From Arbacia lixula (lineage: Eukaryota; Echinodermata; Echinoidea; Arbacioida; Arbaciidae), in contig OZ022578.1 of assembly GCA_963669155.1 (NCBI GenBank), positions 14,375,900 to 14,439,899 on the forward strand: 64,000 nucleotides of DNA, given 5' to 3'. The translations under genes and the position numbers were made by a program. Below, one piece after another: positions 1-9,836 of the stretch. The first letter of the stretch is position 1, and every line of letters starts with the position of its first letter. The notes under the pieces were generated by a model. That model had not been told where the DNA came from. It searched no databases and worked only from the letters and a program-made list of their open reading frames with translations.

Positions 1-39
1 TCGAGGGTGGGCAAAAGTGCACATCTGCCCTTGCTGAGG
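1..39. other. Unassigned left edge
   Basis: Short stretch before the first fold-back element. No feature is visible in it. Confidence 0.5.
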
Positions 40-271
40 TACACTCCAGCTCAAAGGAATTGGCATAGGGAAAGGGAAAGGGAAGAAAGGGAAGGACCTG
101 CAGTTTTAAACTGTGGTATATTTTATCCAGTTCAGCATGAAACATGATGCTTTTTAGGCTAAAGCCTCATGTTTCACGCTGAACTGGACAAGATATACTG
201 CGGTTCAAAACTGCGGCTCCTTCCCTTTCTTCCCTTTCCCTTTCCCTATGCCATTTTGAGCTGTAGTGTAT
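40..271. mobile_element. Fold-back (long inverted repeat) element
   Basis: Two arms of about 110 bp are near-perfect reverse complements around a short centre at about 143-165 (gctttttaggctaaagc). The left arm runs tacactccagctcaaa, then ggcatagggaaaggg, then a purine-rich block. The right arm ends in tttccctatgcc, then ttttgagctgtagtgta. There is no ORF, so it is a non-autonomous fold-back element or MITE. No target duplication could be fixed. RNA from either strand would form a long hairpin. Confidence 0.8.
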
Positions 272-920
272 ATACAGTATATTTACTTGAAAATAGCCTG
301 CTATCCAGGCTGATGGTAATTTTCAATTAAAACTACAATATTCAATAAATGGGTCTGGCTACAGTAGGCTAATCATTCTGAATCCTTTCTACGGCTTTGG
401 GACGGAGGGAGAAAAGAAGAGCATGAATGAGTGACTAGTCTTGTGAGTACTAGACTCTACTTTTTTAAAGTTTGAAAGAAAAATGTCCCAAAACCTGGGA
501 ACCAGGCTAACATGGGCATGGCATAAGGGGAAGGAGCAAGCTGTGGGGGTGGAATGGATGAATAAGAAAAGTAACGAAATATAAGACAGATTCATAAGGA
601 AATCAATCCACAATGTCGGGTTTACTTGTACAAAAGCGGGAAAATACAAGAAGGAAATTGATCAAGATTGTAGATTGTTGAGAAGAATAATGAAAAACAT
701 GAGAGGTTTTTAAGAAGTTGTATCACCCACCTGAAATGATACATGTTTGTATAGGATCAGGCAACCAACCCATACAGATTCTCAGTTAAACATTGGAGAA
801 ATGAGATATCATATAATGCATTTTTTCCCCAGAATATTGTATATGTTCACATTCATGTTTACCTTTACTAGGCGTTTTAAGCATGATGTGTTTCAGTACG
901 TTTTGTTCTCTGTTAGGGAT
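272..920. other. Non-coding interval
   Basis: AT-rich sequence. The only ORFs are short and show no domain or splice context. I see no gene or repeat. Confidence 0.6.
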
Positions 921-1033
921 GGCATTCTGAAAAGAAACTTAAGATTTGACCAAATTTTGACTTAAGTCCACTACGATCCAATACTGTCGGCCTGTTGGCA
1001 TAGGATTTGAGTAAAGTCAGTTTTCAGCGTACC
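921..1033. repeat. Short inverted-repeat element (GGCATTCTGAAAA family)
   Basis: The ends ggcattctgaaaagaaactt and agtcagttttcagcgtacc are imperfect inverted repeats. The inner words ccactacgatc and ggcctgttggcat recur in the same order at 49579-50333, where a second copy has been split by another element. It is a small MITE-like repeat with no coding content. Confidence 0.65.
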
Positions 1034-3305
1034 AACCGACTGAGGGAGGACGGCGCTTGACGAGAGTTTCTTCCAGGATACCACCCCAGGCAGTGTATTG
1101 ATGTTACCCACTGGTGACATACCATTGTATTATCTTGGCCCAAGGAAGACACATACATTGTAGATCCTTTAGATCAATTTGTCATCTGCCATATGGATTG
1201 GTTTGTTCGTTTGTTATATGGTGGGGTATGTGGTGGTGGGTGTGTGTGTGGGGGGGGGGGAGGGGGGAGGGGGTTAAAGGTAGCCCGTCCCTTTTGCACA
1301 CCTAATTCTGAAAGTTCCCTGACTTTGTCATAATTTGAGAGAGAGTGGCTATATAACCTTTCCAGGGTATTTACAAAGCGTAATATTCAGTTTTGAGGAA
1401 ATGATCTTTGATAATTGATCGAGCCTTCTTTTTTTGTACCACGAAAATAGTCAGATCTTAGTGGAAACTCGTTAGATTCTCATTTATTCTACGAGAGTTA
1501 TAGTACCTCTGACCTTAAAATTTCACAGGTGGTATCCCAAAGATACGTGATAAATATGTGCAAAGTTTGCAGATGTTTGTAAAAGGGACGGGCCATCTTC
1601 AAGCTGCAGCAGAAGAAGGGTCTTATTCTTCATAAACTAGTGCTTCCATGACACTTCATTTAAAATGGAGATCACATGATGATCGTTGTGGATGGATAAA
1701 GTCTTCTCTGACATGCAACAAATTCCCCCTTGAATCTCCCCCCTGCCCATTCATTCATCCCTTGCAGCCAAATCACATAGGTCTGCAACACATCTACTTA
1801 CATGCAGAAAACACATTGAGCATGGGTGTGATTCCAACGATTCCATCCACTCCAATGCTAGCTGCCTTAAGCCCTTCTATACCACCCAAAATGCTGAGAT
1901 CTTATGGGATGTGCATGTCTCGCTGGAGTAACATTCACTCCGGTATGTCAAGAGTTAAAGAGGGGAAAGATGTACCCGTAGACTAACCTTTCACTCATCA
2001 GTGCGTGAGGCTTCCACGAGCATAAGCTAAACCAAGGCCCAAGCTTGAGGGGATACCACGCCGCGTATTACCCCTCGGGCATCGTAGACGCACACTGCAC
2101 AATGCTCAATATCATGGCACTGATATTATCGAGGCATAACGCTCTGCTGAGCGGAAAACGCCAAAATATTTGCTTCCAGTTCGTCTGAACTTTGGCAAAT
2201 GAAAAGTGGGACGAATTGGGATGCATGATGTAGTGGTGTTCATATGTCAGCCATTATGGAGTCTCTGTAGCAGCAATGCTTATCTAAGATAAAAAAAAAA
2301 AATGAAAGCAAATAAATGCTTGGAGTCCTAACTTAATGTTAGGAATTTTCCTTCTTTAATGCATTCTAAACATGCATTTGTTTTATTAGATTAATATGTG
2401 CATCCATCCTTAATATGAAAGGGCAATGAACTAAAGAAGAGAAGAAACAATTCTAAATCTTAACATTTGTTTCAAACATACTTTATAATGCCCATAAGGC
2501 ATTTTATCCATGATCCTTAAGTTTATTTAAGAGCTTTAGATGACTGATTATAAAATGAGAAATGACAACTGCTACCAACTTCTGTGCTTTTTCTCTGTTT
2601 GCTTGCTGTGATCATCAGTAGATGTGAACCAATTTTCAATCAGATGAGCGGTTGGTTCATATTCTAATCATGATCATACTATTCCTAAGTAGTCACTGCA
2701 TGATTTTGGTATCGTTTATAGTGACATTTTAACATTTCTGTACAATCCTTAACCCTAATCCTAAGTCTTTCATACATAAATGACACTGTATTTTTATGTT
2801 TTTTCTAAAAGAGCGTTATAAGAAAAAATTAATAATAAGAATAATATCTATGCTTTCTTTGAGCATGATGACATTTTGCATCACCTTTAACCAAGTTAAG
2901 AGAACTTTTTTCATATGAGCCTTATTTAAGAATGACAATTTAAGAGCTTTATATGGTGGAACATACAGAATCATGCGAGAAAATTATTTGAATCTGTGTC
3001 AAGTGTGAGGATATGTGAGTTCAAAAGAATACAGCAAGACTACATATCTATCATTGAAGGAACACATCAAAAGAAATGCCCGCCCACCTACCCAAAAGAC
3101 CATTTTTAGAAGAAAAACTGCAAATGAGAAAATGTTTGAGTAGTCATGTCACACCTGACAGAGCAGGTGGCCAGTTCTTGAGAGATGCTTTTGAGTGTGT
3201 GGGCTCAGTGATTCTTCTCTTACAACATCTACTTGTGTCTACTTCTGTTCTGCCACTCTGAGCCCAATCGTGAATGAAATAGCTGATGAAAAAACTCCTC
3301 TGAGA
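1034..3305. other. Non-coding interval
   Basis: No recognisable gene. It contains a G-rich run near 1249-1274. At about 1999-2097 there is a weak imperfect inverted repeat (cagtgcgtgaggc against acgcacactg) around a short stem at gaggggata and acccctc. A 112-codon ORF at 1648-1986 (+) matches no family I know and has no supporting context. Confidence 0.55.
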
Positions 3306-3730
3306 CTCTCCCTCACCCTCTCCCCTCCCTCCCTCCCTCCGTTCATCCCTCTCTCCCTCCCTCTCTCCCTCCCTCTCTCCCTCTCTCTCTCCCTCCCTCT
3401 CTCCCTCCCTCTCTCCCTCCCGCTCCCCCTTCCTCTCTCCCTCCCTCTCTCCCTCCCTCTCTCCCTCCCTCTCTCCCTCCCTCTCTCCCTCCTTCTCTCC
3501 CTCCCTCTCTCCCTCCCTCTCTCCCTCCCTCTCTCCCTCCCTGTCTCCCTCCCTCTCTCCCTCCCTCTCTCCCTCCTTCTCTCTCTCCCTCCTTCCTCCC
3601 CTCCCTGCCTCACTTCCTCCCCCTCCCCCCTCCCCCCTCCCTCCCTCCCTCACTTCCTCACCCCCCCCCCTCACTCTCTCCCTCTCTCCCTCACTCTCTC
3701 CTTCACTCTCTCCCCTCCCTCCCTCCCTTT
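3306..3730. repeat. Long polypyrimidine microsatellite (CTCCCT-type)
   Basis: About 420 bp almost purely C and T on the plus strand, built mainly from ctccctccctct units with occasional cgctcc and ttct variants. It makes several long low-complexity reading frames (Leu/Ser/Pro on plus; Arg/Glu/Gly on minus) that are artefacts. A homopurine-homopyrimidine tract with mirror symmetry can form triplex (H-) DNA. Confidence 0.95.
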
Positions 3731-3820
3731 CAGACTTAGTTGTAGTTGCAGCAAGGCATCAGAAAGAAGCAGACTCCCAGCGGTTTTGACAGGCTCCCCC
3801 CAAAGTCTTTGTTATTTTTA

Positions 3821-3836
3821 CCCCCCCCCCCCCCCC
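3821..3836. repeat. Poly-C run
   Basis: A run of 16 C about 30 bp before the retrotransposon's left end. Such runs recur throughout the window. Confidence 0.9.
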
Positions 3837-3860
3837 ACAACAACAAGAAACAACTTTTTC

Positions 3861-3865
3861 CTCCC
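3861..3865. repeat. Target-site duplication (left copy)
   Basis: CTCCC immediately precedes the LTR start TGTTAC. The same five bases follow the other LTR end at 10819-10823. A 5-bp duplication is typical for Ty3/gypsy integrases and fixes the element's outer boundaries. Confidence 0.9.
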
Positions 3866-4764
3866 TGTTACGATCAGTTCACGCCAGAAAGGATCGCACA
3901 AAATGATACCAATATTTAGTTTATGTGTTCTTTATTATATGGGGTATTTTCCCCTTCAAAAACCAAGACAAGCGTTCACTTTCAATACATCAAGAAATAA
4001 ATACATGTATATAGATTATTTTATAATGTATGGATACAGGTTAGCTTACAGTGCTGGAGGATACTGAAGTCCAATGGATCCACGGCTCTCGCTGATGGTC
4101 CAGTTGATAATCCGATCCAGTATTCCCAAATTATGATCGCAATGTTGATCCCAATGTTGTACGCTGAAGAACAGGTATTCCAGATAGTCAAGTCCAAATA
4201 GATGATCCAAGATGGTCATATGTTAATCCACAGAGCTTTCACGCTTTCACAGGCAGGATCTCATAAGCGCTATTTAACAGGCAGGTATTTATCCACGGAG
4301 AGAAAGTCCTCGTATAAATCCACAGGTAGGTATTGAGCCAGGGTCACAACAATATCTTAGATGCAGGTTACTCTTATCACAGGTGACTGGAGCAAGATGA
4401 TATGAAAACTCTGAGGTCCTATATCCAAGTCACTCATATATATACTACAATCTGCACATTCTAGAAGCTTCCATTAACTGCTTATAGAAAATTCTAAGTA
4501 CATCTAGAAATACATGATAAACAATATTGACCTGACCCAGATTACACTGATGAGTCATCACTAGCCCATCTGAGCTCCTTTATTATGCTAATGAGTCTCA
4601 GCTAGCTGTAACATTCTTGCATGTAAATAACATTCCAGACTCTTCTGGGCAATACATTGCGCAATGTTTATTTCACCAGTGAGGAATTCCACAAGCACAC
4701 AGAGTGCAGCTAATTCAAGAGCTACATGTATGGCTATATGTATAACCTATACACATTTGTAACA
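3866..4764 (-). repeat. 3' LTR of the Gmr1-like element
   Basis: An 899-bp terminal repeat, TGTTAC...GTAACA. It is identical to the right LTR apart from two substitutions (in tataatgtatgg and cctcgtataaa on this side) and the 701-bp insertion in the other copy. On the minus strand AATAAA lies at 3931-3936, a probable polyadenylation signal. An AT-rich TATATATA stretch at about 4436-4444 may be the promoter TATA box. The palindrome tgatgagtcatca at 4548-4560 contains a consensus AP-1 site (TGAGTCA). The promoter assignments are inference. Confidence 0.95.
4548..4560. promoter_or_regulatory. AP-1-like palindrome in LTR U3
   Basis: tgatgagtcatca is a perfect palindrome around TGAGTCA, the classic bZIP (AP-1) site. 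It lies upstream of the putative TATA box in the element's direction and is kept in both LTRs. Function is not shown. Confidence 0.4.
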
Positions 4765-4773
4765 CTTTCCCCC
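4765..4773 (-). other. Polypurine tract
   Basis: Read on the minus strand, GGGGGAAAG directly abuts the 3' LTR start. This is the expected position and composition for the plus-strand DNA primer of an LTR element. Confidence 0.8.
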
Positions 4774-5249
4774 ATGGAAAAAAGAAAATTTTGCCGTAGC
4801 AAATTTTTCTTTTTACATTTTCAAACATTTAAAGTTACCTAAATAAACATGTTCACCTTCTCTGCATTATGAACAATCATACTTTTATGTTTGAACACTT
4901 ACAATATCATATTTCCATGTCTTATTTATGACAACTGATACTTTAACCCTGACAGCTTGTCTTGGATATTTTGTTACTTTGAATTTCTTATTCACTCAGT
5001 TTGATGACATGAACTATCCATACAATCTTTCTTAATTAACAAACAAACTGTTTCGATACCATAATCAACCGGCAAGGCATTTACTTGCACTGAATGTTTC
5101 CACATGAAAATAACTTCAAAATCTTGTTGCCAAAGTCTTTTGGATATATGGCAATTTTCATTTGTCATCATACTGATTCAATAACATATTTACACGTAAT
5201 CACATACCTTGTGACAAAACATTACTTCTTTGTTGTTGTTTTTTTTTTT
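4774..5249 (-). other. Untranslated 3' region of the retrotransposon
   Basis: About 475 bp between the ORF stop and the polypurine tract. It is AT-rich and has no ORF of note, so there is no envelope or accessory gene. Confidence 0.7.
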
Positions 5250-8200
5250 TCACACTCTGGACAATGCATCAGCTATGACATTGTTTTTGCCTGATACATG
5301 CATAATTTTGAGTGCATAGGGCTGGATCAGCAGACTCCACCTGAATATTCTACTGCTCTTGGTTTTGAACCGATCCAAGAAGACAAGGGGATTGTGGTCT
5401 ATGTACAATATGATCTCCCCTTTTCTGTTTGTCAGATACACTTCAAACTGCGTTAGGACAAGGGTTGGACTGAATTCCTCCTTAACCTTTGACCGGTGTG
5501 GGGGTTGTTTGATTGGGCTAGCCTCTCCAACATCAACATCATGCACAGTCAGTGGGGTGCAACCTACTTTGTCTTTGCAAACGTCCCCAAATTCATGCAA
5601 CAAATCAGTTACATCATTTCTCTGATCTTCAGGGAGGTAACTCAACACTTCCTGTGTTTTCCCTAACACCTCCGTGTTAGACAGCCTGACACTTGGTGGC
5701 TCACTCATGTTTACATCAGATTCAGACATGTCCACATCTGATTCCACCACATCTACTTCCTCATCGTTTACCATGTGTATCACCCCAACTGGCTGGCTAG
5801 CCTCTCGCTCAAAGTATTCTTTGAGCATGTTCACATGACACACCCTTTGATCTTTTCTCCTGTCTGGAGTACCGATCACATAATTGACATCATTCAGTTT
5901 CTTTTTGACACAGTACGGTCCACTGAACTTGGCCTTTAATGGCTCACCCTGTAATGGTAGCAACACGAGTACTTTGTCACCAGGCTTGAAAGTACGCACT
6001 TTAGCATTTTTGTCTGCTTTCTTTTTCATGCTTTCTTGGGACGTTTTCAGATGTCCCCTAGCTACCTCACATGCCCTGAACAGCCGTTCACGGAACTTTG
6101 ACACATAGTCAAGGAGGTTTACATCATCATCCTGGGACATGAACCTCTCCTTTATGAGCTTAAGAGGGCCCCTAACCTCGTGACCGTACACCAACTCAAA
6201 CGGACTAAATCCTGTTGACTCATTCGGGGAGTCCCTAGTGGCAAACAACAAACATGGGATGCCCTTATCCCAGTCCTCAGGGTGCTCCTCACAATATGCC
6301 CTAATCATGGTTTTCAGGGTCTGATGGTAGCGTTCTAATGCACCTTGAGATTGGGGATGGTAAGCTGACGACTTCAGCTGTTTGATACCCAACTGATACA
6401 TCACCTCTTGAAATATGTTCGACATGAAATTGGATCCCTGGTCAGACTGAATTTCCTTGGGCAGACCGTACCTAGTGAAAAACTGTACTAGGGCCTCTAC
6501 CACAGTCTTGGCTGTAATATTCCTGAGTGGAATTGCCTCTGGGCAACGGGTAGACATATCCATGATTGTCAAGAGGAACCTATGACCTGACCTAGTTCTA
6601 GGCAAAGGGCCAACACAGTCAACTAGAACCCGAGTGAACGGTTCATCAAATGCGGGTATCGGAATCAATGGTGCCGGCTTGATCGACGGCTGTGGTTTAC
6701 CAACCACCTGACATGTGTGACAAGTTTTACAAAACTCAGCCACATCACGACTCAACTTCGGCCAATAGAAATGCCTCATGATTCGATCTTTTGTCTTTCT
6801 GACACCTAGATGGCCGCCAACAGGTAACTCGTGGGCAATTCTCAAAATCTCATTGCGATAACAGGGAGGGACAACAATTTGATGGACAACAGTCCAATCC
6901 TCATCAGCTGGCCTAAGGGGAGGTCTCCACTTCCTCATCAAAATGTCATCTTTGACATAATAGCACTCAGGGACATTAACAGCCTCAGCCTCAGAACACG
7001 CAGTCTGAGACAAGCCCTTCAATTCCATGTCTGCCTGTTGTGCCTGAACCAAGGAAGACTTACTAAACAGCTCACCACTGCTAGCCTCGGAGCCTAAAAC
7101 AGCACCCCCTTCATTCAAATCCTTGAAAAAGGTTTCAGCCAACCAAACCCCAGTATTCTCCTCCACGTCAACACAATCCGCATCATCGTGCGCATCCCTA
7201 CGAGCCTGAGACCTAGTAACAACACAGGCTGGGAAAATTCCCGGTACTTCTTCCTGTAAGTTCTCAGTTTCCGGAACCTCAACTGGTTTTTCCAAAACCA
7301 CAACACAATCCGGAAAAATCCCTGGGAACTTCACCTGTAACTGTTCAGCTTCAGTAACCTCAACTGGTTGCTCTGAAACACCTGGCGATGCAACAACCTT
7401 GTCGCCAGCCAAGTCATTACCCAGCAAACAATCTACACCCCTCATGGGCAACTCCGGAATGACTCCAACAGTAACAGGACCAGAAACTAGGTCACACTTC
7501 AAATCCACCTTATACAAGGGGACGGTGATACAACTGCCAAAAATAGGCTGTATCAATGCCTTGGCATTCAATGCACTCTCTGGTGGTAAAGTCACACTAC
7601 CTTCCACCAACAACGTCTGATTGGACCCTGTATCCCTAAGGATAACCACTGGCTTACCTGCCTCACCAGATGAACTAGGGGCCACCATTCCCTCAGACAA
7701 AAAGCTACGATATTTTTGATCAACCTGCGTAAGTTTATCGTCAAAATTGAACGGACGATTTTCAATGACCTGTCTATCTCTACCTGGGACACTTTCTTCT
7801 GGGAGGACACTTTTTGGCATGACAAATCCAACTTCTTTCTTTTCCTTATTTTGCAATTTCCAGCACTGGGCTTTTAAGTGCCCCTTCTTGTTACAATGAA
7901 AGCAAGTTGGAGGTGGTTTTGCTGTACCTGAATTGTCAGACGGATTTTTGGATGCCGGAGGTGAACCACTGCTAGTGTTGCCGCCTTTACTTTGCGTATC
8001 TTTTGCTTGGCCAGTACTCTTTTGTGCATCATTCTGATTTTTACCTCTGTAACCAGAGAAATTTCGGAATGATGGGCTGTTATCATTCTTGTGAGTTAGC
8101 TCGTACTCATCAGCCATTTGAGCTGCTTTTTTCAGATCTGTGATTTTGTGATCATCTAGGTGGGATCTCACATTGGAGGCAACATTCCTTTTGAACTCCT

Positions 8201-9059
8201 CCAACAACACTACCTCTCTGAGGCTATCAAAATCTTCCCCCACTTTCAATGAACCATACCACCTATCAAACATCATTTCTTTTTCACGAGCAAACTCAAC
8301 GTGTGTCTGACCTGGCTTGCGGCTTGCATTTCTGAATTTCTGTCTGTACGCCTCCGGTACCAATTCATACGCATTCAGTACTGCTTTCTTTACAGTAGCA
8401 TAGTTACATGACTGTTCTGCTGAGAGAGATGAGTACACGTCTGCTGCTTTACCGACAAAAACACTTTGGAGAAGCATCGGCCAAAATTCCTGTGGCCATT
8501 TCATCGTACTAGCCACTTTCTCAAACGAGACAAAATATTTGTCGACTCTATCCTCTTCAAATTTTGGCACCAAACGAACATTCTTTGCCACATCGAATGT
8601 ATGGGACTTACTTTCCTGTGCACGGGTCTGAGAAAATTCAAGCTCACGCAATTTCATTTCCATTTCTAGTCTTCTCATTTCAATTTGTGCCTCTAGCTGT
8701 CTCTGTTCTCTTTCAGCTTCAGCTTCTCGCAGTCTTTGTTTTTCTTCAGCTTCTTGCTGTCTTTGTTCTCTTTCAAATTCTAATCTCATCTTCTCTCTTT
8801 CAAATTCCATTTTTGCAAGCTCAAGCTGTGTTTGATCTGAACCACCCATAGCTTGGGGTTGTTCAGCTGGTTGGGTTTGTTGTCTAACTGTCATGTGACT
8901 AGCTACACTATCAAGTATCTCTGCCTTCTTCATACCCTGTGTCAATTCAACATTCAAATGTTGGGCAATAGCGATCAAATTACACTTTCTTAATCTTTCC
9001 AAATCTGTGTAGGACAAATCTGTCCTCTCGGCAAACGCCTTTACATCGAAAGTACTCAT
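5250..9059 (-). CDS. Gag-protease-integrase polyprotein with RT/RNase H remnant (Gmr1-like)
   Basis: A single 1269-residue frame with no stops. Order: N-terminal region; Glu/Arg/Gln-rich coiled coil (about 75-145); capsid-like core with a SCAN-like helical segment (about 235-322); CCHC zinc knuckle (C386, C389, H394, C399); aspartic protease (DTG at 476-478, CLLGND at 544-549); integrase with HHCC zinc site (H743, H750, C780, C783), catalytic D814, D873 and E909 (35 residues between the last two) and a GPY motif at 1047-1049. After integrase comes the start of an RT domain (about 1151-1195). It then jumps to the end of RNase H (about 1198-1269, DHNPL at 1221, ADALSR near the stop). The RT catalytic core is missing but the frame is intact. 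The ATG lies about 140 bases after the primer site, as expected for gag. Gag, PR and IN look intact; RT activity must be absent. Confidence 0.93.
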   Translation of the reverse strand: MSTFDVKAFAERTDLSYTDLERLRKCNLIAIAQHLNVELTQGMKKAEILDSVASHMTVRQQTQPAEQPQAMGGSDQTQLELAKMEFEREKMRLEFEREQRQQEAEEKQRLREAEAEREQRQLEAQIEMRRLEMEMKLRELEFSQTRAQESKSHTFDVAKNVRLVPKFEEDRVDKYFVSFEKVASTMKWPQEFWPMLLQSVFVGKAADVYSSLSAEQSCNYATVKKAVLNAYELVPEAYRQKFRNASRKPGQTHVEFAREKEMMFDRWYGSLKVGEDFDSLREVVLLEEFKRNVASNVRSHLDDHKITDLKKAAQMADEYELTHKNDNSPSFRNFSGYRGKNQNDAQKSTGQAKDTQSKGGNTSSGSPPASKNPSDNSGTAKPPPTCFHCNKKGHLKAQCWKLQNKEKKEVGFVMPKSVLPEESVPGRDRQVIENRPFNFDDKLTQVDQKYRSFLSEGMVAPSSSGEAGKPVVILRDTGSNQTLLVEGSVTLPPESALNAKALIQPIFGSCITVPLYKVDLKCDLVSGPVTVGVIPELPMRGVDCLLGNDLAGDKVVASPGVSEQPVEVTEAEQLQVKFPGIFPDCVVVLEKPVEVPETENLQEEVPGIFPACVVTRSQARRDAHDDADCVDVEENTGVWLAETFFKDLNEGGAVLGSEASSGELFSKSSLVQAQQADMELKGLSQTACSEAEAVNVPECYYVKDDILMRKWRPPLRPADEDWTVVHQIVVPPCYRNEILRIAHELPVGGHLGVRKTKDRIMRHFYWPKLSRDVAEFCKTCHTCQVVGKPQPSIKPAPLIPIPAFDEPFTRVLVDCVGPLPRTRSGHRFLLTIMDMSTRCPEAIPLRNITAKTVVEALVQFFTRYGLPKEIQSDQGSNFMSNIFQEVMYQLGIKQLKSSAYHPQSQGALERYHQTLKTMIRAYCEEHPEDWDKGIPCLLFATRDSPNESTGFSPFELVYGHEVRGPLKLIKERFMSQDDDVNLLDYVSKFRERLFRACEVARGHLKTSQESMKKKADKNAKVRTFKPGDKVLVLLPLQGEPLKAKFSGPYCVKKKLNDVNYVIGTPDRRKDQRVCHVNMLKEYFEREASQPVGVIHMVNDEEVDVVESDVDMSESDVNMSEPPSVRLSNTEVLGKTQEVLSYLPEDQRNDVTDLLHEFGDVCKDKVGCTPLTVHDVDVGEASPIKQPPHRSKVKEEFSPTLVLTQFEVYLTNRKGEIILYIDHNPLVFLDRFKTKSSRIFRWSLLIQPYALKIMHVSGKNNVIADALSRV
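5460..5480 (-). other. Internal deletion junction RT/RNase H
   Basis: Around residues 1194-1199 the protein passes from the N-terminal RT motif (...HRSKVKEE) directly to a C-terminal RNase H motif (TLVLTQFEVYLTN). In an intact element the RT palm and fingers and most of RNase H lie between these. The loss, probably several hundred codons, is in frame. The exact breakpoint needs an intact relative. Confidence 0.75.
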
Positions 9060-9195
9060 GATTGTACACAGTATACAACATACACAATCAAAATATGTGA
9101 AAGCTTGTCTGTGTGTACTCTAAGATAGATCAAACAAAGTTATGACCAAAATTTCACTGAATTTTGAACAATGTTGGCTTATTAACAATGTTCAT

Positions 9196-9213
9196 TTCCC
9201 GGACAAGCCCCCA
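9196..9213 (-). other. Primer-binding site, tRNA-Pro-like
   Basis: Five bases inside the 5' LTR end, the minus strand reads TGGGGGCTTGTCCGGGAA. This matches the 3' end complement of tRNA-Pro as used by murine leukaemia virus (TGGGGGCTCGTCCGGGA) with one difference. Position and length fit a standard primer site. The primer identity is inference from that match. Confidence 0.75.
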
Positions 9214-9836
9214 AATTTTGTTACGATCAGTTCACGCCAGAAAGGATCGCACAAAATGATACCAATATTTAGTTTATGTGTTCTTTATTATATGGGGTAT
9301 TTTCCCCTTCAAAAACCAAGACAAGCGTTCACTTTCAATACATCAAGAAATAAATACATGTATATAGATTATTTTACAATGTATGGATACAGGTTAGCTT
9401 ACAGTGCTGGAGGATACTGAAGTCCAATGGATCCACGGCTCTCGCTGATGGTCCAGTTGATAATCCGATCCAGTATTCCCAAATTATGATCGCAATGTTG
9501 ATCCCAATGTTGTACGCTGAAGAACAGGTATTCCAGATAGTCAAGTCCAAATAGATGATCCAAGATGGTCATATGTTAATCCACAGAGCTTTCACGCTTT
9601 CACAGGCAGGATCTCATAAGCGCTATTTAACAGGCAGGTATTTATCCACGGAGAGAAAGTCCTCATATAAATCCACAGGTAGGTATTGAGCCAGGGTCAC
9701 AACAATATCTTAGATGCAGGTTACTCTTATCACAGGTGACTGGAGCAAGATGATATGAAAACTCTGAGGTCCTATATCCAAGTCACTCATATATATACTA
9801 CAATCTGCACATTCTAGAAGCTTCCATTAACTGCTT

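Noticed and set aside
1648-1986. 112-codon plus-strand ORF
   Set aside because: No recognisable domain, no promoter or splice context, and length within chance for this amount of sequence.
3144-4067. Long overlapping ORFs on both strands (Leu/Ser-rich and Arg/Glu/Gly-rich)
   Set aside because: They arise from the CTCCCT polypyrimidine tract. A stop-free microsatellite is not evidence of coding.
4774-5249. Possible envelope or accessory gene after pol
   Set aside because: No ORF of meaningful length on the element's strand.
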